Positions 7,468-14,464 of a stretch of 29,916 bases of DNA are shown piece by piece. Every line of letters starts with the position of its first letter. Position 1 is the stretch's first letter. Position numbers and translations under genes: made by a program. Below the pieces are notes generated by a model that was not told the DNA's origin, searched no databases, and was given only the letters and a program-made list of their open reading frames with translations. The stretch is from SIG701 sp045544955 (lineage in GTDB: Bacteria; Bacillota; Clostridia; Oscillospirales; CAG-272). The stretch covers positions 1 through 29,916 of the forward strand of contig JAZPZY010000081.1 in NCBI GenBank assembly GCA_045544955.1. Direction: 5' to 3'.

Positions 7468-7504
7468 CGGGGTGTTGCCTAATGGTAAGGCGCTTGGTTT
7501 GGGA
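7468..7504 (+). pseudogene. Truncated tRNA-Pro, 5' half (remnant 1)
   Basis: These 37 nt are identical to the first 37 nt of the intact tRNA-Pro at 7852. Identity stops at the end of the anticodon loop (TTTGGGA), after which GCGTG replaces the anticodon-stem complement. The next 159 bp hold no gene. Confidence 0.85.
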
Positions 7505-7851
7505 GCGTGTCTAGCAGTTATAACCGAGATTTTACGGAAGTTCTGAAAAGCCTTTACTTATGCGGACTTTCGGCACTTTATAAGAACGCAAAACAGCGTG
7601 GAATTTGCGTTTGACCACAGTTTATCCCACTTCCACGCAAAAACAAGAAAAATTGAATAGATATCCGGGTGTGGCGCAGCTGGGAGCGCGGGTGGTTTGG
7701 GAGCGTGCAGTGGTTTTCGGCTGCGGTTTCTGAATAAGCGAGCAATCGGGCGAAAAACGGCGGAAACGCGAGCAAATCGTGATCGAGCGGCGGAGAAAAT
7801 CGTGGCTTGACCACAGGTTTGACCATAATTGAGAGAAAACTGAATATTCTT
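7505..7851. other. Non-coding spacers between tRNA-Pro copies
   Basis: Apart from remnant 2, no complete gene is visible. Both spacers end with a TTGACCACAG-type motif (7611-7620 and 7807-7816) a short distance before the next tRNA-Pro copy. Read on the minus strand these give short open stretches rich in VVK-type residues (for example TVVKRKFHAVLRSYKVPK). They could be 3' relics of integrase genes next to former attachment sites. This is inference only. Confidence 0.4.
7666..7702 (+). pseudogene. Truncated tRNA-Pro of a different type, 5' half (remnant 2)
   Basis: CGGGTGTGGCGCAGC followed by a degenerate D-loop and GGTTTGGGA looks like the first 37 nt of a second tRNA-Pro(UGG) sequence type. 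It breaks at the same anticodon-loop position as remnant 1 and continues with the same GCGTG. It may have come from another genome with a mobile element. Confidence 0.75.
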
Positions 7852-7926
7852 CGGGGTGTTGCCTAATGGTAAGGCGCTTGGTTTGGGACCAAGATGGCGC
7901 AGGTTCGATTCCTGTCACTCCGACCA
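7852..7926 (+). tRNA. tRNA-Pro (anticodon TGG)
   Basis: A complete cloverleaf of 75 nt. CGGGGTG pairs with CACTCCG with one wobble, the D arm is GCCTAATGGTAAGGC, the anticodon stem CTTGG/CCAAG holds loop TTTGGGA, the T arm is GCAGGTTCGATTCCTGT, and discriminator A plus CCA are encoded. It is followed by a strong terminator and then the first copy of the 26-bp repeat. Confidence 0.96.
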
Positions 7927-7930
7927 AAAA

Positions 7931-7961
7931 GGCTCTGAGAAACAAATCTCAGAGCCTTTTT
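7931..7961 (+). terminator. tRNA-Pro terminator
   Basis: Ten-base perfect arms GGCTCTGAGA (7931-7940) and TCTCAGAGCC (7947-7956) are followed by TTTTT. The T run overlaps the start of the 26-bp direct repeat. Confidence 0.9.
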
Positions 7962-7981
7962 CTTTGTTTACTGCGGCGCAA
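7956..7981 (+). repeat. 26-bp direct repeat, copy 1 (candidate attachment site)
   Basis: It contains CTTTTTCTTTG, a short variable stretch and CTGCGGCGCAA. It matches copy 2 (16646-16671) at 24 of 26 positions and copy 3 (28479-28504) at 23 of 26, all in the same orientation. It lies exactly at the left border between backbone and accessory DNA. Confidence 0.7.
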
Positions 7982-8006
7982 ATTTTGATACGCTTACCAT
8001 CGTTAG

Positions 8007-8049
8007 AGACTTATTGTGTGTAGACCTATTGTATTCAAAATGATATAAT
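8007..8049 (+). promoter_or_regulatory. Promoter and candidate C-box of the restriction operon
   Basis: TATAAT at 8044-8049 is preceded at 17 bp by a poor -35 (TAGACC, 8021-8026). A 10-bp direct repeat AGACYTATTG at 8007-8016 and 8022-8031 overlaps the -35 box, as operators of controller proteins commonly do. A weak -35 with an adjacent operator fits positive and negative feedback by the C protein. The operator call is inference. Confidence 0.5.
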
Positions 8050-8071
8050 CTTTATATTGGAGGTAGTGTAT

Positions 8072-8287
8072 ATGGATATCGTAAAAGTGTTCGGAGACAA
8101 TCTCAAAAAATATCGCACACAGCTCGGTCTCTCACAAGAGGCATTTGCCGAGAAATGCGGTTTACACCGCACATATATCAGCGCGATTGAATGCTATCGC
8201 CGCAGCATTGCTTTAGAAAATGTTCAGCGCATCGCCAATGCTTTGGAAATCGAAACATACAAATTGTTTATTATCGAAAAATCTTAA
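8072..8287 (+). CDS. XRE-family controller (C) protein of a restriction-modification system
   Basis: A 71-residue single-domain helix-turn-helix protein (NLKKYRTQLGLSQEAFAEKCGLHRTYISAIECYRRSIALENVQRIANALEI) with the size and sequence style of C proteins that time restriction-modification expression. The start at 8072 is used because GGAGG lies eight bases upstream; an earlier in-frame ATG at 8057 overlaps that site. It is followed 24 bp later by the two endonuclease ORFs and, convergently, by the methyltransferase, the expected order for a C-regulated system. An unrelated XRE repressor is possible, but the context favours a C protein. Confidence 0.8.
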   Translation: MDIVKVFGDNLKKYRTQLGLSQEAFAEKCGLHRTYISAIECYRRSIALENVQRIANALEIETYKLFIIEKS

Positions 8288-8311
8288 ATTTAAAGAGAAA
8301 GGAATTACACT

Positions 8312-8656
8312 ATGCCAAAAGCTGAAAAAGAATTCATTTTAAATTATGCCACCAACAGATGGCAGCTTAATTTCAAGAAGAATGTTGGATCCACTTCTGA
8401 CTCCATTAGACTTTGTAGTCCATCTTCTTATGAGGAGTGGAGGGATTATTATTATACCAACGTAAGATCTCGTGAACATATAGATGGGCTTGGGCACTCT
8501 TTGTATCAACATATTCGGGACGATCTGCCTGGCGAAATGCGTTTTCATCCCACATTAATAGAATCTATCAATTTGCAAGATTGTATAGATTACATGCACA
8601 AGCTTGTCATTGACAGAGTGTATAATGGCTACATGAAGGAGCATGGAAGACTATGA
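8312..8656 (+). CDS. Putative type II restriction endonuclease, N-terminal ORF
   Basis: This 114-residue protein (PKAEKEFILNYATNRWQLN, GLGHSLYQHIRDD, ESINLQDCIDYMHKLVIDRVYNGYM) has no motif that I can place alone. Its stop overlaps the start of the next ORF in an ATGA, and the two together (224 residues) have the size of a small type II endonuclease. I have a faint resemblance to the MjaI (CTAG) family in mind, mainly from the second ORF. It may be a subunit translated in coupling or the first half of a frameshifted gene. AGAAAGGA precedes the ATG. Low GC agrees with horizontal origin. Confidence 0.6.
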   Translation: MPKAEKEFILNYATNRWQLNFKKNVGSTSDSIRLCSPSSYEEWRDYYYTNVRSREHIDGLGHSLYQHIRDDLPGEMRFHPTLIESINLQDCIDYMHKLVIDRVYNGYMKEHGRL

Positions 8657-8985
8657 CACCATCACTTGTTATAGCTGGCATTCCATTTTATGATGCGCCA
8701 AGCGAAGTTGAAGGCTCACCTTACTGGGTAGATTTATGGACTGATGTCAACGGTTATAAAATTGGTTTGCAAATCAAGCCATCTACATATAAAGCTGCAA
8801 GTATTTCAATTTATATGGGGAAATCTCGGTCATCAGAAGAAAAAGGCCATAAAGCCTTTCAGCGTGATTTTGGAGGAAAAGTTTTTATTGTAATGCCGGA
8901 AAACGGTGTGGTCGCCAAAGACATTGAGAAGAAAATTATTGCTGAGCGTGATCTATTATTAAAAATGCCCACCAAAAATAACTAA
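8653..8985 (+). CDS. Putative type II restriction endonuclease, C-terminal catalytic ORF
   Basis: The 110-residue protein contains PYWVDLWTDVNGYKIGLQIKP, which fits a PD-(D/E)XK-like active site with Asp followed by Gln-Ile-Lys (a QxK variant). The remainder (ERDLLLKMPTKNN end) is unremarkable. It starts in an ATGA overlap with the preceding ORF, and AAGGAG lies about 11 bases before the ATG, so separate translation is possible. Together with the upstream ORF it probably forms the endonuclease partner of the convergent methyltransferase. The cleavage site is not determined; CTAG is a guess from the MjaI-like impression and the SPPY-type methylase. It ends at a bidirectional terminator. Confidence 0.6.
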   Translation: MTPSLVIAGIPFYDAPSEVEGSPYWVDLWTDVNGYKIGLQIKPSTYKAASISIYMGKSRSSEEKGHKAFQRDFGGKVFIVMPENGVVAKDIEKKIIAERDLLLKMPTKNN

Positions 8986-8986
8986 C

Positions 8987-9030
8987 TGAAAACTGCGAGA
9001 CAAGTCAATTTGAATTGTCTCGCAGTTTTT
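8987..9030. terminator. Bidirectional terminator between endonuclease and methyltransferase
   Basis: Thirteen-base perfect arms AACTGCGAGACAA (8991-9003) and TTGTCTCGCAGTT (9015-9027) are flanked by A and T runs, so it serves both converging genes. Confidence 0.85.
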
Positions 9031-9034
9031 TCAT

Positions 9035-10306
9035 TTAGTTTGGTACTGAATTTAAGAATTTCTTTTGACAACTATACTCGAATGTAGTATCAACATCTAC
9101 ATATCCGGTACGAATCAAGTGATTATTAATGAACGTCTTGTTGTCAAGATAAACATAACACATCAGTACATTATCAGAATCATATTTTATGCTATCATAT
9201 TTCAAGAATACTTTTCTCTTGTTAAATTTATCTTGTAAAAATTCTATTGCTTGACTGCTATGTTCCGGTTTTTCTCTTATACCGAGTAATTTTACAATCA
9301 ACCCATTACTTAATTCAATTTTGTCGGGAGAGATTACCTTTTTCACAGTGAATAAATCTTCTCTTTTTGCCTCACTTGAATCTATTTTAGAGCCGAATTG
9401 AAGTTTCTTTACATCAACCTTTTTGTCCATTCTGTGAGGATCAGCAAATATATACGGCAGATCATTAAATGTTTGATTAACCCCTTGTGTATCCTCATAG
9501 AATTTCAACTCGAAATCATCGAACATTGAACGCGATCCGTTTATCTTTTCGTTAATTATCGCCGCAAATTCTTTGTTGATTTCATATCCAATTGAGTTTC
9601 TTCCAAGATTCTTTGCTGCCAAAGATGTCGTTCCGCTTCCTGCGAATGGATCAAACACAGTTTCACCAGCGAATGAGAACATCTTAATTAAGCGTTTTGG
9701 AAGTTCTTCCGGGAACATAGCTATATGTCCCATCTGTTTAACACCGTTGAAATTCCAATGTGAGGAAAAATACTGTCCCCATTCTTCTTTTGTCATAGCA
9801 GACTGTTCTTTTTGTTGTTGAGTAGGCTTGGGTGCGTTTCCTAACTTTTTGAACAGCAGTATAAACTCATAATCCATTTTGAGGATACCGTTACGTGGAT
9901 AAGGGAAACTTCCCATAATTGCCCCACCACCAGAGGTATTCATCGTAGTTGTTTTCTGCCAAATGATTGCTCCCATATAGTCCATACCGAGAGATTCGCA
10001 GAAACGTATAATTTCCGTCCTGATTGGAATAACTTTATATCTTCCGTAGTATACGGAACGAGCAAATTGGTCTCCTATGTTAATACATAATCTGCAACCG
10101 TCTGAAAGGACACGATAGCACTCTTTCCATACCAAGTTTAGGTTGTTTATGTATTCTTCATAGCTATCATTAAAACCAATTTGATCTTCTGTACCGTAAT
10201 CCTTCAACTGCCAGTATGGAGGAGAGGTTATAATTAACTGCACTGATTTATCTTTGATTCGATTAAGCGAACGACTGTCGCCAAATACTATTTTGTGTTC
10301 AGTCAT
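9035..10306 (-). CDS. DNA methyltransferase (N4-cytosine/N6-adenine, beta class) with SNase-like C-terminal domain
   Basis: The 423-residue enzyme has the catalytic motif TSPPYW near residues 27-32 and, later, the SAM-binding motif DPFAGSGTT near 219-227. This is the beta-class order, and SPPY favours N4-cytosine methylation. The last ~100 residues (about 319-418) resemble a staphylococcal nuclease-like OB fold: KIELSNGLIVKLLGI, KPEHSSQAIEFL, VYLDNKTFINNHLIRTGYVDV. The Arg residues expected in an active SNase are missing, so it may bind DNA instead of cutting. ATG 10306 is preferred over the TTG two codons earlier, as AGAAAGG lies eight bases before it. It protects the host from the neighbouring endonuclease and shares an operon with a small HTH gene. 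Confidence 0.88.
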   Translation of the reverse strand: MTEHKIVFGDSRSLNRIKDKSVQLIITSPPYWQLKDYGTEDQIGFNDSYEEYINNLNLVWKECYRVLSDGCRLCINIGDQFARSVYYGRYKVIPIRTEIIRFCESLGMDYMGAIIWQKTTTMNTSGGGAIMGSFPYPRNGILKMDYEFILLFKKLGNAPKPTQQQKEQSAMTKEEWGQYFSSHWNFNGVKQMGHIAMFPEELPKRLIKMFSFAGETVFDPFAGSGTTSLAAKNLGRNSIGYEINKEFAAIINEKINGSRSMFDDFELKFYEDTQGVNQTFNDLPYIFADPHRMDKKVDVKKLQFGSKIDSSEAKREDLFTVKKVISPDKIELSNGLIVKLLGIREKPEHSSQAIEFLQDKFNKRKVFLKYDSIKYDSDNVLMCYVYLDNKTFINNHLIRTGYVDVDTTFEYSCQKKFLNSVPN

Positions 10307-10320
10307 GATCAATACCTTTC

Positions 10321-10533
10321 TTATTTGACTTGTTCGCCATTCGACAAAACGAAATATTGTTCATATCTTACATCAAGTACTTTTGCAATTTGATTAAGCT
10401 CTTCTTGAGTAACAGTATTTCTTTTAAGTTTTGCGCTGAAATTTTGAGGGGTTTGGTTAATCCTTCGAGCAAGCTCAGACAAACTTATACCAGTTCTAAC
10501 ACACAAAACTCTTATTTGTTCAGAAGTAGTCAT
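10321..10533 (-). CDS. Small XRE-family HTH protein upstream of the methyltransferase
   Basis: A 70-residue Cro/CI-type helix-turn-helix protein (EQIRVLCVRTGISLSELARRINQTPQNFSAKLKRNTVTQEELNQIAKVLDV). The start at 10533 follows GGAGG. It is cotranscribed with the methyltransferase, whose start lies 14 bp downstream, so it probably regulates that operon. A system with one HTH protein per arm is unusual: the endonuclease arm has its own C protein. It could also be an independent repressor of the mobile element. Confidence 0.85.
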   Translation of the reverse strand: MTTSEQIRVLCVRTGISLSELARRINQTPQNFSAKLKRNTVTQEELNQIAKVLDVRYEQYFVLSNGEQVK

Positions 10534-10564
10534 ACATAGCCTCCGCAAACATCATCTAATTGAT

Positions 10565-10593
10565 ATTATAAATTATTTGATTGATAATGTCAA
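10565..10593 (-). promoter_or_regulatory. Promoter of the HTH-methyltransferase operon
   Basis: Perfect TTGACA (10588-10593), a 17-bp spacer and TATAAT (10565-10570) on the minus strand. Several TTGAT words lie in and around the spacer and could be a binding site. Its strength fits early methylase expression after entry into a new host. Confidence 0.85.
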
Positions 10594-10623
10594 CCCATAT
10601 ATGCAAAATGTAATACTTTTTTA

Positions 10624-10654
10624 AAGTTTGAGGGCACCATTATTTGGCGCCCTC
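10624..10654 (-). terminator. Terminator of the recombinase operon
   Basis: Nine-base arms GAGGGCACC (10630-10638) and GGCGCCCTC (10646-10654) pair with one wobble, and the loop includes the stop codon of the recombinase. On the minus strand a weak T-rich stretch follows. Confidence 0.65.
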
Positions 10655-12094
10655 TTTTAGTTTTCCATTTTCCTTTGCGATCTCCTCCCTTACCCTTTCA
10701 ATCAACTCCGCCAGCTTCACCTCAACCTCCTCCCTCGTCTCAGCGTACACGTTATGCTTCACGCGCTTGCCGCCCACGTGAGTCGGCGAGAAGCTGCCCT
10801 CGTAGAGATGGTCGCTGATCTTGTAAATGCACCCGCTGCCGGATTTGCGGATCTTGCCTTTGTAAGGGGTGAACGGTTTGTTCAGTCTTTTTGTCGGCTC
10901 ATCGGCGGGCTTTTCCGGCGGCGGTACGGTTGACAGCTCACATTTGCCGATGCCGCGCTCAATGTTCTCCGCCGCCCTGACTTCCATTTCTACCGTGCGA
11001 TGCGAGTAGATATCCAGCGTCGTTGTCGCCGAGACGTGACCGATCGTCGCCGACAGGGTTTTAACATCCATCCCGTTTGCTATCGCCATCGTGGCGAAGG
11101 TGTGCCGCAGATCGTGAAAGCGTACCTTCTTGCATCCCGCACGTTCCAGTGTGGTCTGCATTCGCTGATAGATCGTGGACGGATTGCGCGGCTGATCGTC
11201 AAGCACTGGTGACGGGAACAGCCACCGCGAGTCCACCGTTTTCCGATACTCCGCCAGCACGCCGACCACCGATTTCGGCAGAATGATCGTACGGTCGGAC
11301 GTTTTCGTCTTCGGCTTGTTGATGGTCAGCTTACCGTTCACGCAGTAAACCTGCCGCTGAATGTGCAGCTCTCCTGTGCGGAAGTTCAGGTCGCTCCACT
11401 GTAGTCCGAGCAACTCCCCCCGCCTCATTCCCGTGGCAAGGTCGAGCATGAACATTTCATAGAAGCCGTCCTCTTTCGCCTGCAGGAGGAACCGCCGCAG
11501 TTCTTCCTTGCACAGCACCTCCATCTCCCGCGCTTTTTTCGGCGGCAGCTTGCACCCGATGGCGGGATTGCGCGTGATCAGTCCGTCCTGTACAGCCCGT
11601 TCCAAGGCGGAGCGACAGCTTGCATGAACGCCGCGCACCATGCGGTCGGACAGTCCCGTGCCGAATTTTTCGACGTACTGCAGCCGTCCCGACTTTTTGA
11701 TCTTGCCGTAGAAGGTCTGCAGATCGTTCTGCGTGAGCCTGTCCAGAGGAATATCACCGATGTTCGGAATGATGTGCAGGTAGATGCGATCCTCGTATCC
11801 CGCTTGCGTAGTGGCGCGAATGGTCGGCTTGCAGTAGGTTTGGTACCACAAATCAATCCAGTCTCCGAACGGCATATCCGGTTTTGCCTTTTTCGGAAGC
11901 CGCCCGATCAGATGGGCGACTTCCTTTTTCAGTTTCTCCAACTTTCCACGGCATTCCGCTTCGGTTTTGGCTGTGACATTTTTGGTGATCGGGTTGCCGT
12001 TCTCTTTATAATCGACGACGATACGCCCTTCCCACCGTCCGTCCTTGCGCAGGAACACGCTTCCTTCGCCTTGCTGTTTCTTCTTTTTCGCCAT
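10640..12094 (-). CDS. Tyrosine recombinase (integrase) 1, with extra C-terminal arm-type domain
   Basis: A 484-residue site-specific recombinase. It has an N-terminal AP2-like arm-binding domain (residues ~8-56; GEGSVFLRKDGRWEGRI), a core-binding SAM-like domain (~75-170), and the catalytic domain with Arg 224 (TGMRRGEL), His 327 and Arg 330 (HDLRHTFA), His 353 (IGHVS) and Tyr 363 (LDIYSH). All catalytic residues are present. Residues ~418-464 (GSGCIYKISDHLYEGSFSP, then VYAETREEVEVKLAEL) look like a second copy of the N-terminal arm domain, about 90 residues beyond a typical integrase end. Its start overlaps the stop of recombinase 2 (TAATG), implying coupled translation. Confidence 0.95.
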   Translation of the reverse strand: MAKKKKQQGEGSVFLRKDGRWEGRIVVDYKENGNPITKNVTAKTEAECRGKLEKLKKEVAHLIGRLPKKAKPDMPFGDWIDLWYQTYCKPTIRATTQAGYEDRIYLHIIPNIGDIPLDRLTQNDLQTFYGKIKKSGRLQYVEKFGTGLSDRMVRGVHASCRSALERAVQDGLITRNPAIGCKLPPKKAREMEVLCKEELRRFLLQAKEDGFYEMFMLDLATGMRRGELLGLQWSDLNFRTGELHIQRQVYCVNGKLTINKPKTKTSDRTIILPKSVVGVLAEYRKTVDSRWLFPSPVLDDQPRNPSTIYQRMQTTLERAGCKKVRFHDLRHTFATMAIANGMDVKTLSATIGHVSATTTLDIYSHRTVEMEVRAAENIERGIGKCELSTVPPPEKPADEPTKRLNKPFTPYKGKIRKSGSGCIYKISDHLYEGSFSPTHVGGKRVKHNVYAETREEVEVKLAELIERVREEIAKENGKLKEGAK

Positions 12095-13257
12095 TACTCA
12101 AACTCCCCTCCGATGAAGTCATCCATGAATCCGCCCACGATATCGGCGGCATTTTTCTGCATTTCTCCCGTGACGTGGGTGTAAGTATCAAGCGTGAAGG
12201 ATGCATTGGTGTGTCCGAGAATACCCGCCAATGTTTTCGCGTCGACACCACTAGTCAGCGCGTGGGTGGCGAAGGTGTGGCGCAGATCGTGGAAGCGGAT
12301 GTCGGGCAGTCCTGCTGATTTCAGTATGGATTTCAGTTTTGTGTATGCTGACGACGGATTCATCGGCTTCTCCGGTTCCAGCAGATTCGGGAAGATCCAC
12401 TCGGTGAGTGCCTTCTCCTTTCGCTCGGTGAGGATGCGGAGCGTGCTTGCCGGCAGAAGAATGACGCGTTTGCCTTTTTCGGTTTTGGTTTCACCGATTT
12501 CCAGTTTACCGCCCTCGCCGTTACCGATCGACCGCTCGATTTTCAGCGTGCCGTGCTCGGTATCAAGGTCGCACCATTTGAGTCCGCATATCTCGCCGCG
12601 GCGCAGTCCGGTGGTGATCTCGGTGTAGAAGAAGTCCCGCCACAGCGGTTCGCTCTCGATGGCTTCCATGAATCGGGCAAGCTCACCTTCGCTTAGAATC
12701 TTCTTATCGGGATAATTGCACCGCGGAATCTTCGTGCCGGCGGTCGGATTTTTCGCGATTAGCCGCGCCTGCACCGCTGCTTCCATCACCTCATGCAGGA
12801 GCATATGGATGCTTCGCACGGTGCTGTCGGACAGTCCGTCGCCATGTTTCTCTCGGCACATCTCTCTGCCGTCACGCTTCAGTTTATTGTACATCCGCTG
12901 AATCTGCTGTGTGGTGATGAGGCTGATCTGCTTGTCACCGAGGTGTCGGTTGATCTGTTTTGCGTACCGACGGTAGCCGCGGACGGTGCTCGGACGGAGG
13001 GTGACCTCAGCGTAATCTTTGAACCAACGCTCGAACCATTCGCCGAGCGTCATGCGGCTGTCCTCGGTCAGATCCACGCCGCGATAGGCTTCGATGGCAC
13101 GGTGAAGCTTCGGGAGCAGTTCCTTCTGCGTCTTCGCCTGCACCCATTTGTATAAGTAACTGCCGTCCGCCTTGTGCCCGATCACGATCGCACCTTCCCA
13201 TCGACCGTCCGCACGCTTGCGGATCATACCGTCGCCGTTCGGTCTTCGTTTTGCCAT
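12094..13257 (-). CDS. Tyrosine recombinase (integrase) 2
   Basis: A 387-residue integrase of normal length, with the AP2-like arm domain at residues ~8-55 (NGDGMIRKRADGRWEGAI), a core-binding domain, and the catalytic set Arg 219 (TGLRRGEI), His 323 and Arg 326 (HDLRHTFA), His 349 (LGHTN) and Tyr 359 (LDTYTH). AGGAGAG lies upstream of the ATG. The gene is followed without spacing by recombinase 1. The two are clearly related but diverged, so a recent duplication is unlikely. They may act as a pair, or one may be from an older element. Confidence 0.95.
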   Translation of the reverse strand: MAKRRPNGDGMIRKRADGRWEGAIVIGHKADGSYLYKWVQAKTQKELLPKLHRAIEAYRGVDLTEDSRMTLGEWFERWFKDYAEVTLRPSTVRGYRRYAKQINRHLGDKQISLITTQQIQRMYNKLKRDGREMCREKHGDGLSDSTVRSIHMLLHEVMEAAVQARLIAKNPTAGTKIPRCNYPDKKILSEGELARFMEAIESEPLWRDFFYTEITTGLRRGEICGLKWCDLDTEHGTLKIERSIGNGEGGKLEIGETKTEKGKRVILLPASTLRILTERKEKALTEWIFPNLLEPEKPMNPSSAYTKLKSILKSAGLPDIRFHDLRHTFATHALTSGVDAKTLAGILGHTNASFTLDTYTHVTGEMQKNAADIVGGFMDDFIGGEFE

Positions 13258-13329
13258 GAGTGCTCTCCTTTCACGTGGATTTTTTCAGTACAACACAATA
13301 CCACAACGGTTTTGAAATATCCAGCGTTT

Positions 13330-13788
13330 TCAGAAAATTTCTTCGCCATCCCACTCAAAATTATCGGGAGCTTCGATTTGATGCTCCTTATAATAGCCGG
13401 CAAGAATTTTTTCAAGAGGAATTTTACCGCGCAGTCTGCGTACATTTCTGCACGCTTCACGGCGAATCTGTTCTGCCTCATCCTCGCTATAGCCGTACTG
13501 ATCTGCGAGGATTTTTGCAATCATTTCGAGATGAACCGCATAACGAAACAGTCCTTTGGAGAGCGTTTTGCTGACTTTTTCTTCATAGGATTCCATCGCT
13601 TTTGCAAACTTTTCGCCGAGAAAATCGCCTTGCTTGTCGATGATTTCCTCCGCACTCATTTCATTTATCATCGCCGAATAGAATTCGTTTCGGGAGCGAT
13701 AGCCCCGTTCTTTCATCATTCGGTCTGCCGTTTTCACCGTGTTTTGGTCGAGAAACAGACTGATCCGCATCTTTTCTGTTGATTTCAT
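13330..13788 (-). CDS. Ribbon-helix-helix-like DNA-binding protein
   Basis: The 152-residue protein begins with KMRISLFLDQNTVKTADRMMKERGYRSRNEFYSAMINEM, which fits a ribbon-helix-helix DNA-binding domain (short strand, two helices). A charged helical region follows (EEKVSKTLSKGLFRYAVHLEMIAKILADQYGYSEDEAEQIRREACRNVRRL). Proteins of this form sit beside integrases in clostridial elements and may regulate excision or act as an accessory DNA-bending factor; no relaxase is present to make it a relaxosome protein. The start at 13788 follows GGAGAA; the open frame extends further upstream without a site. Confidence 0.7.
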   Translation of the reverse strand: MKSTEKMRISLFLDQNTVKTADRMMKERGYRSRNEFYSAMINEMSAEEIIDKQGDFLGEKFAKAMESYEEKVSKTLSKGLFRYAVHLEMIAKILADQYGYSEDEAEQIRREACRNVRRLRGKIPLEKILAGYYKEHQIEAPDNFEWDGEEIF

Positions 13789-13832
13789 TATACTTCTCCT
13801 TTTTTCGCAATACACCATCCGTTGGCACCGTA

Positions 13833-13957
13833 AAAATGCCCAAAAACATAGGATTTTCGCTGATATAGGCGCCATGTTTTACACCACATCCGTATCAGCA
13901 ACGCCAAGAGCAGCGCCGTGTCCGAGATTTCCCGAAAGCTTCAGAAAATGCCCAAAA
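13833..13957. repeat. Pair of 13-bp direct repeats in a 229-bp spacer
   Basis: AAAATGCCCAAAA occurs at 13833-13845 and 13945-13957, and each copy is followed by a TTTTCG word and a GC-rich segment. The spacer between the HTH gene and the ribbon-helix-helix gene has no ORF. The repeats could be binding sites of one of the small DNA-binding proteins, integrase arm sites, or replication iterons. No function is shown by the sequence alone. Confidence 0.45.
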
Positions 13958-14017
13958 CACGGCGTTTTCGGTCGGCATTGCCGTCCGATGTTGAGGGCAT
14001 GGCGCCATCTGCGACGC

Positions 14018-14455
14018 CTATGCTTTCTCCTGCTTTTTTATCGACCCTTGCATCTTTTCCAGTTTTTGCTGTACCTTTTGGCGATGGAACTCCGTTTGAA
14101 TGCGCAGCATTTGTTTTTCATAACGGTATTCCACCGCTTCCGCGATCGGACGGATGGTATACAGCAAAGTGCCGTTATGCTTGCGTCCGTCCTTCAGCGT
14201 AACCTCAGTCGGTTCGGTGCAGATCAGACGCTTTTCTTCAAGCTCACGTACATACTTTGCCACGCTGTTTGTACTTCGCTTGATTGCTTTTCCGATCGTA
14301 GCGTAACTCGGATGGCATTGATAGGTTTTGCGATCCTCACAGTACATGAGAAAGGCATACACGAGAATCGCGCCGTCGGAAAGATCAAGATGAAAAATCT
14401 CATTCGGCATCGGGAAGTAATGCTGCATCTTTTGATGCTGTCCGTATTGTAACAT
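14018..14455 (-). CDS. Winged-helix (HTH_36/RepA-N-like) protein
   Basis: A 145-residue protein. The segment MPNEIFHLDLSDGAILVYAFLMYCEDRKTYQCHPSYATIGKAIKRSTNSVAKYVRELEEKRLI is the winged helix-turn-helix seen at the N-terminus of many replication initiators and in stand-alone helix-turn-helix domain proteins of mobile elements. The C-terminus is a basic, Gln/Lys-rich helix (HRQKVQQKLEKMQGSIKKQEKA). It lies between an unknown gene and the ribbon-helix-helix gene in the excisionase-integrase operon. It may be a truncated initiator or a regulator; the adjacent direct repeats could be its target. Confidence 0.7.
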   Translation of the reverse strand: MLQYGQHQKMQHYFPMPNEIFHLDLSDGAILVYAFLMYCEDRKTYQCHPSYATIGKAIKRSTNSVAKYVRELEEKRLICTEPTEVTLKDGRKHNGTLLYTIRPIAEAVEYRYEKQMLRIQTEFHRQKVQQKLEKMQGSIKKQEKA

Positions 14456-14464
14456 TGCATCACC

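Noticed and set aside
7622..7945. 107-residue minus-strand frame starting MFLRAFLVGVTGIEPAPS
   Set aside because: It is the reverse translation of tRNA-Pro and its remnants, a well-known spurious annotation.
8987..9030. Inverted repeat considered as transposon end
   Set aside because: It sits between two converging genes and has the A and T flanks of a bidirectional terminator.
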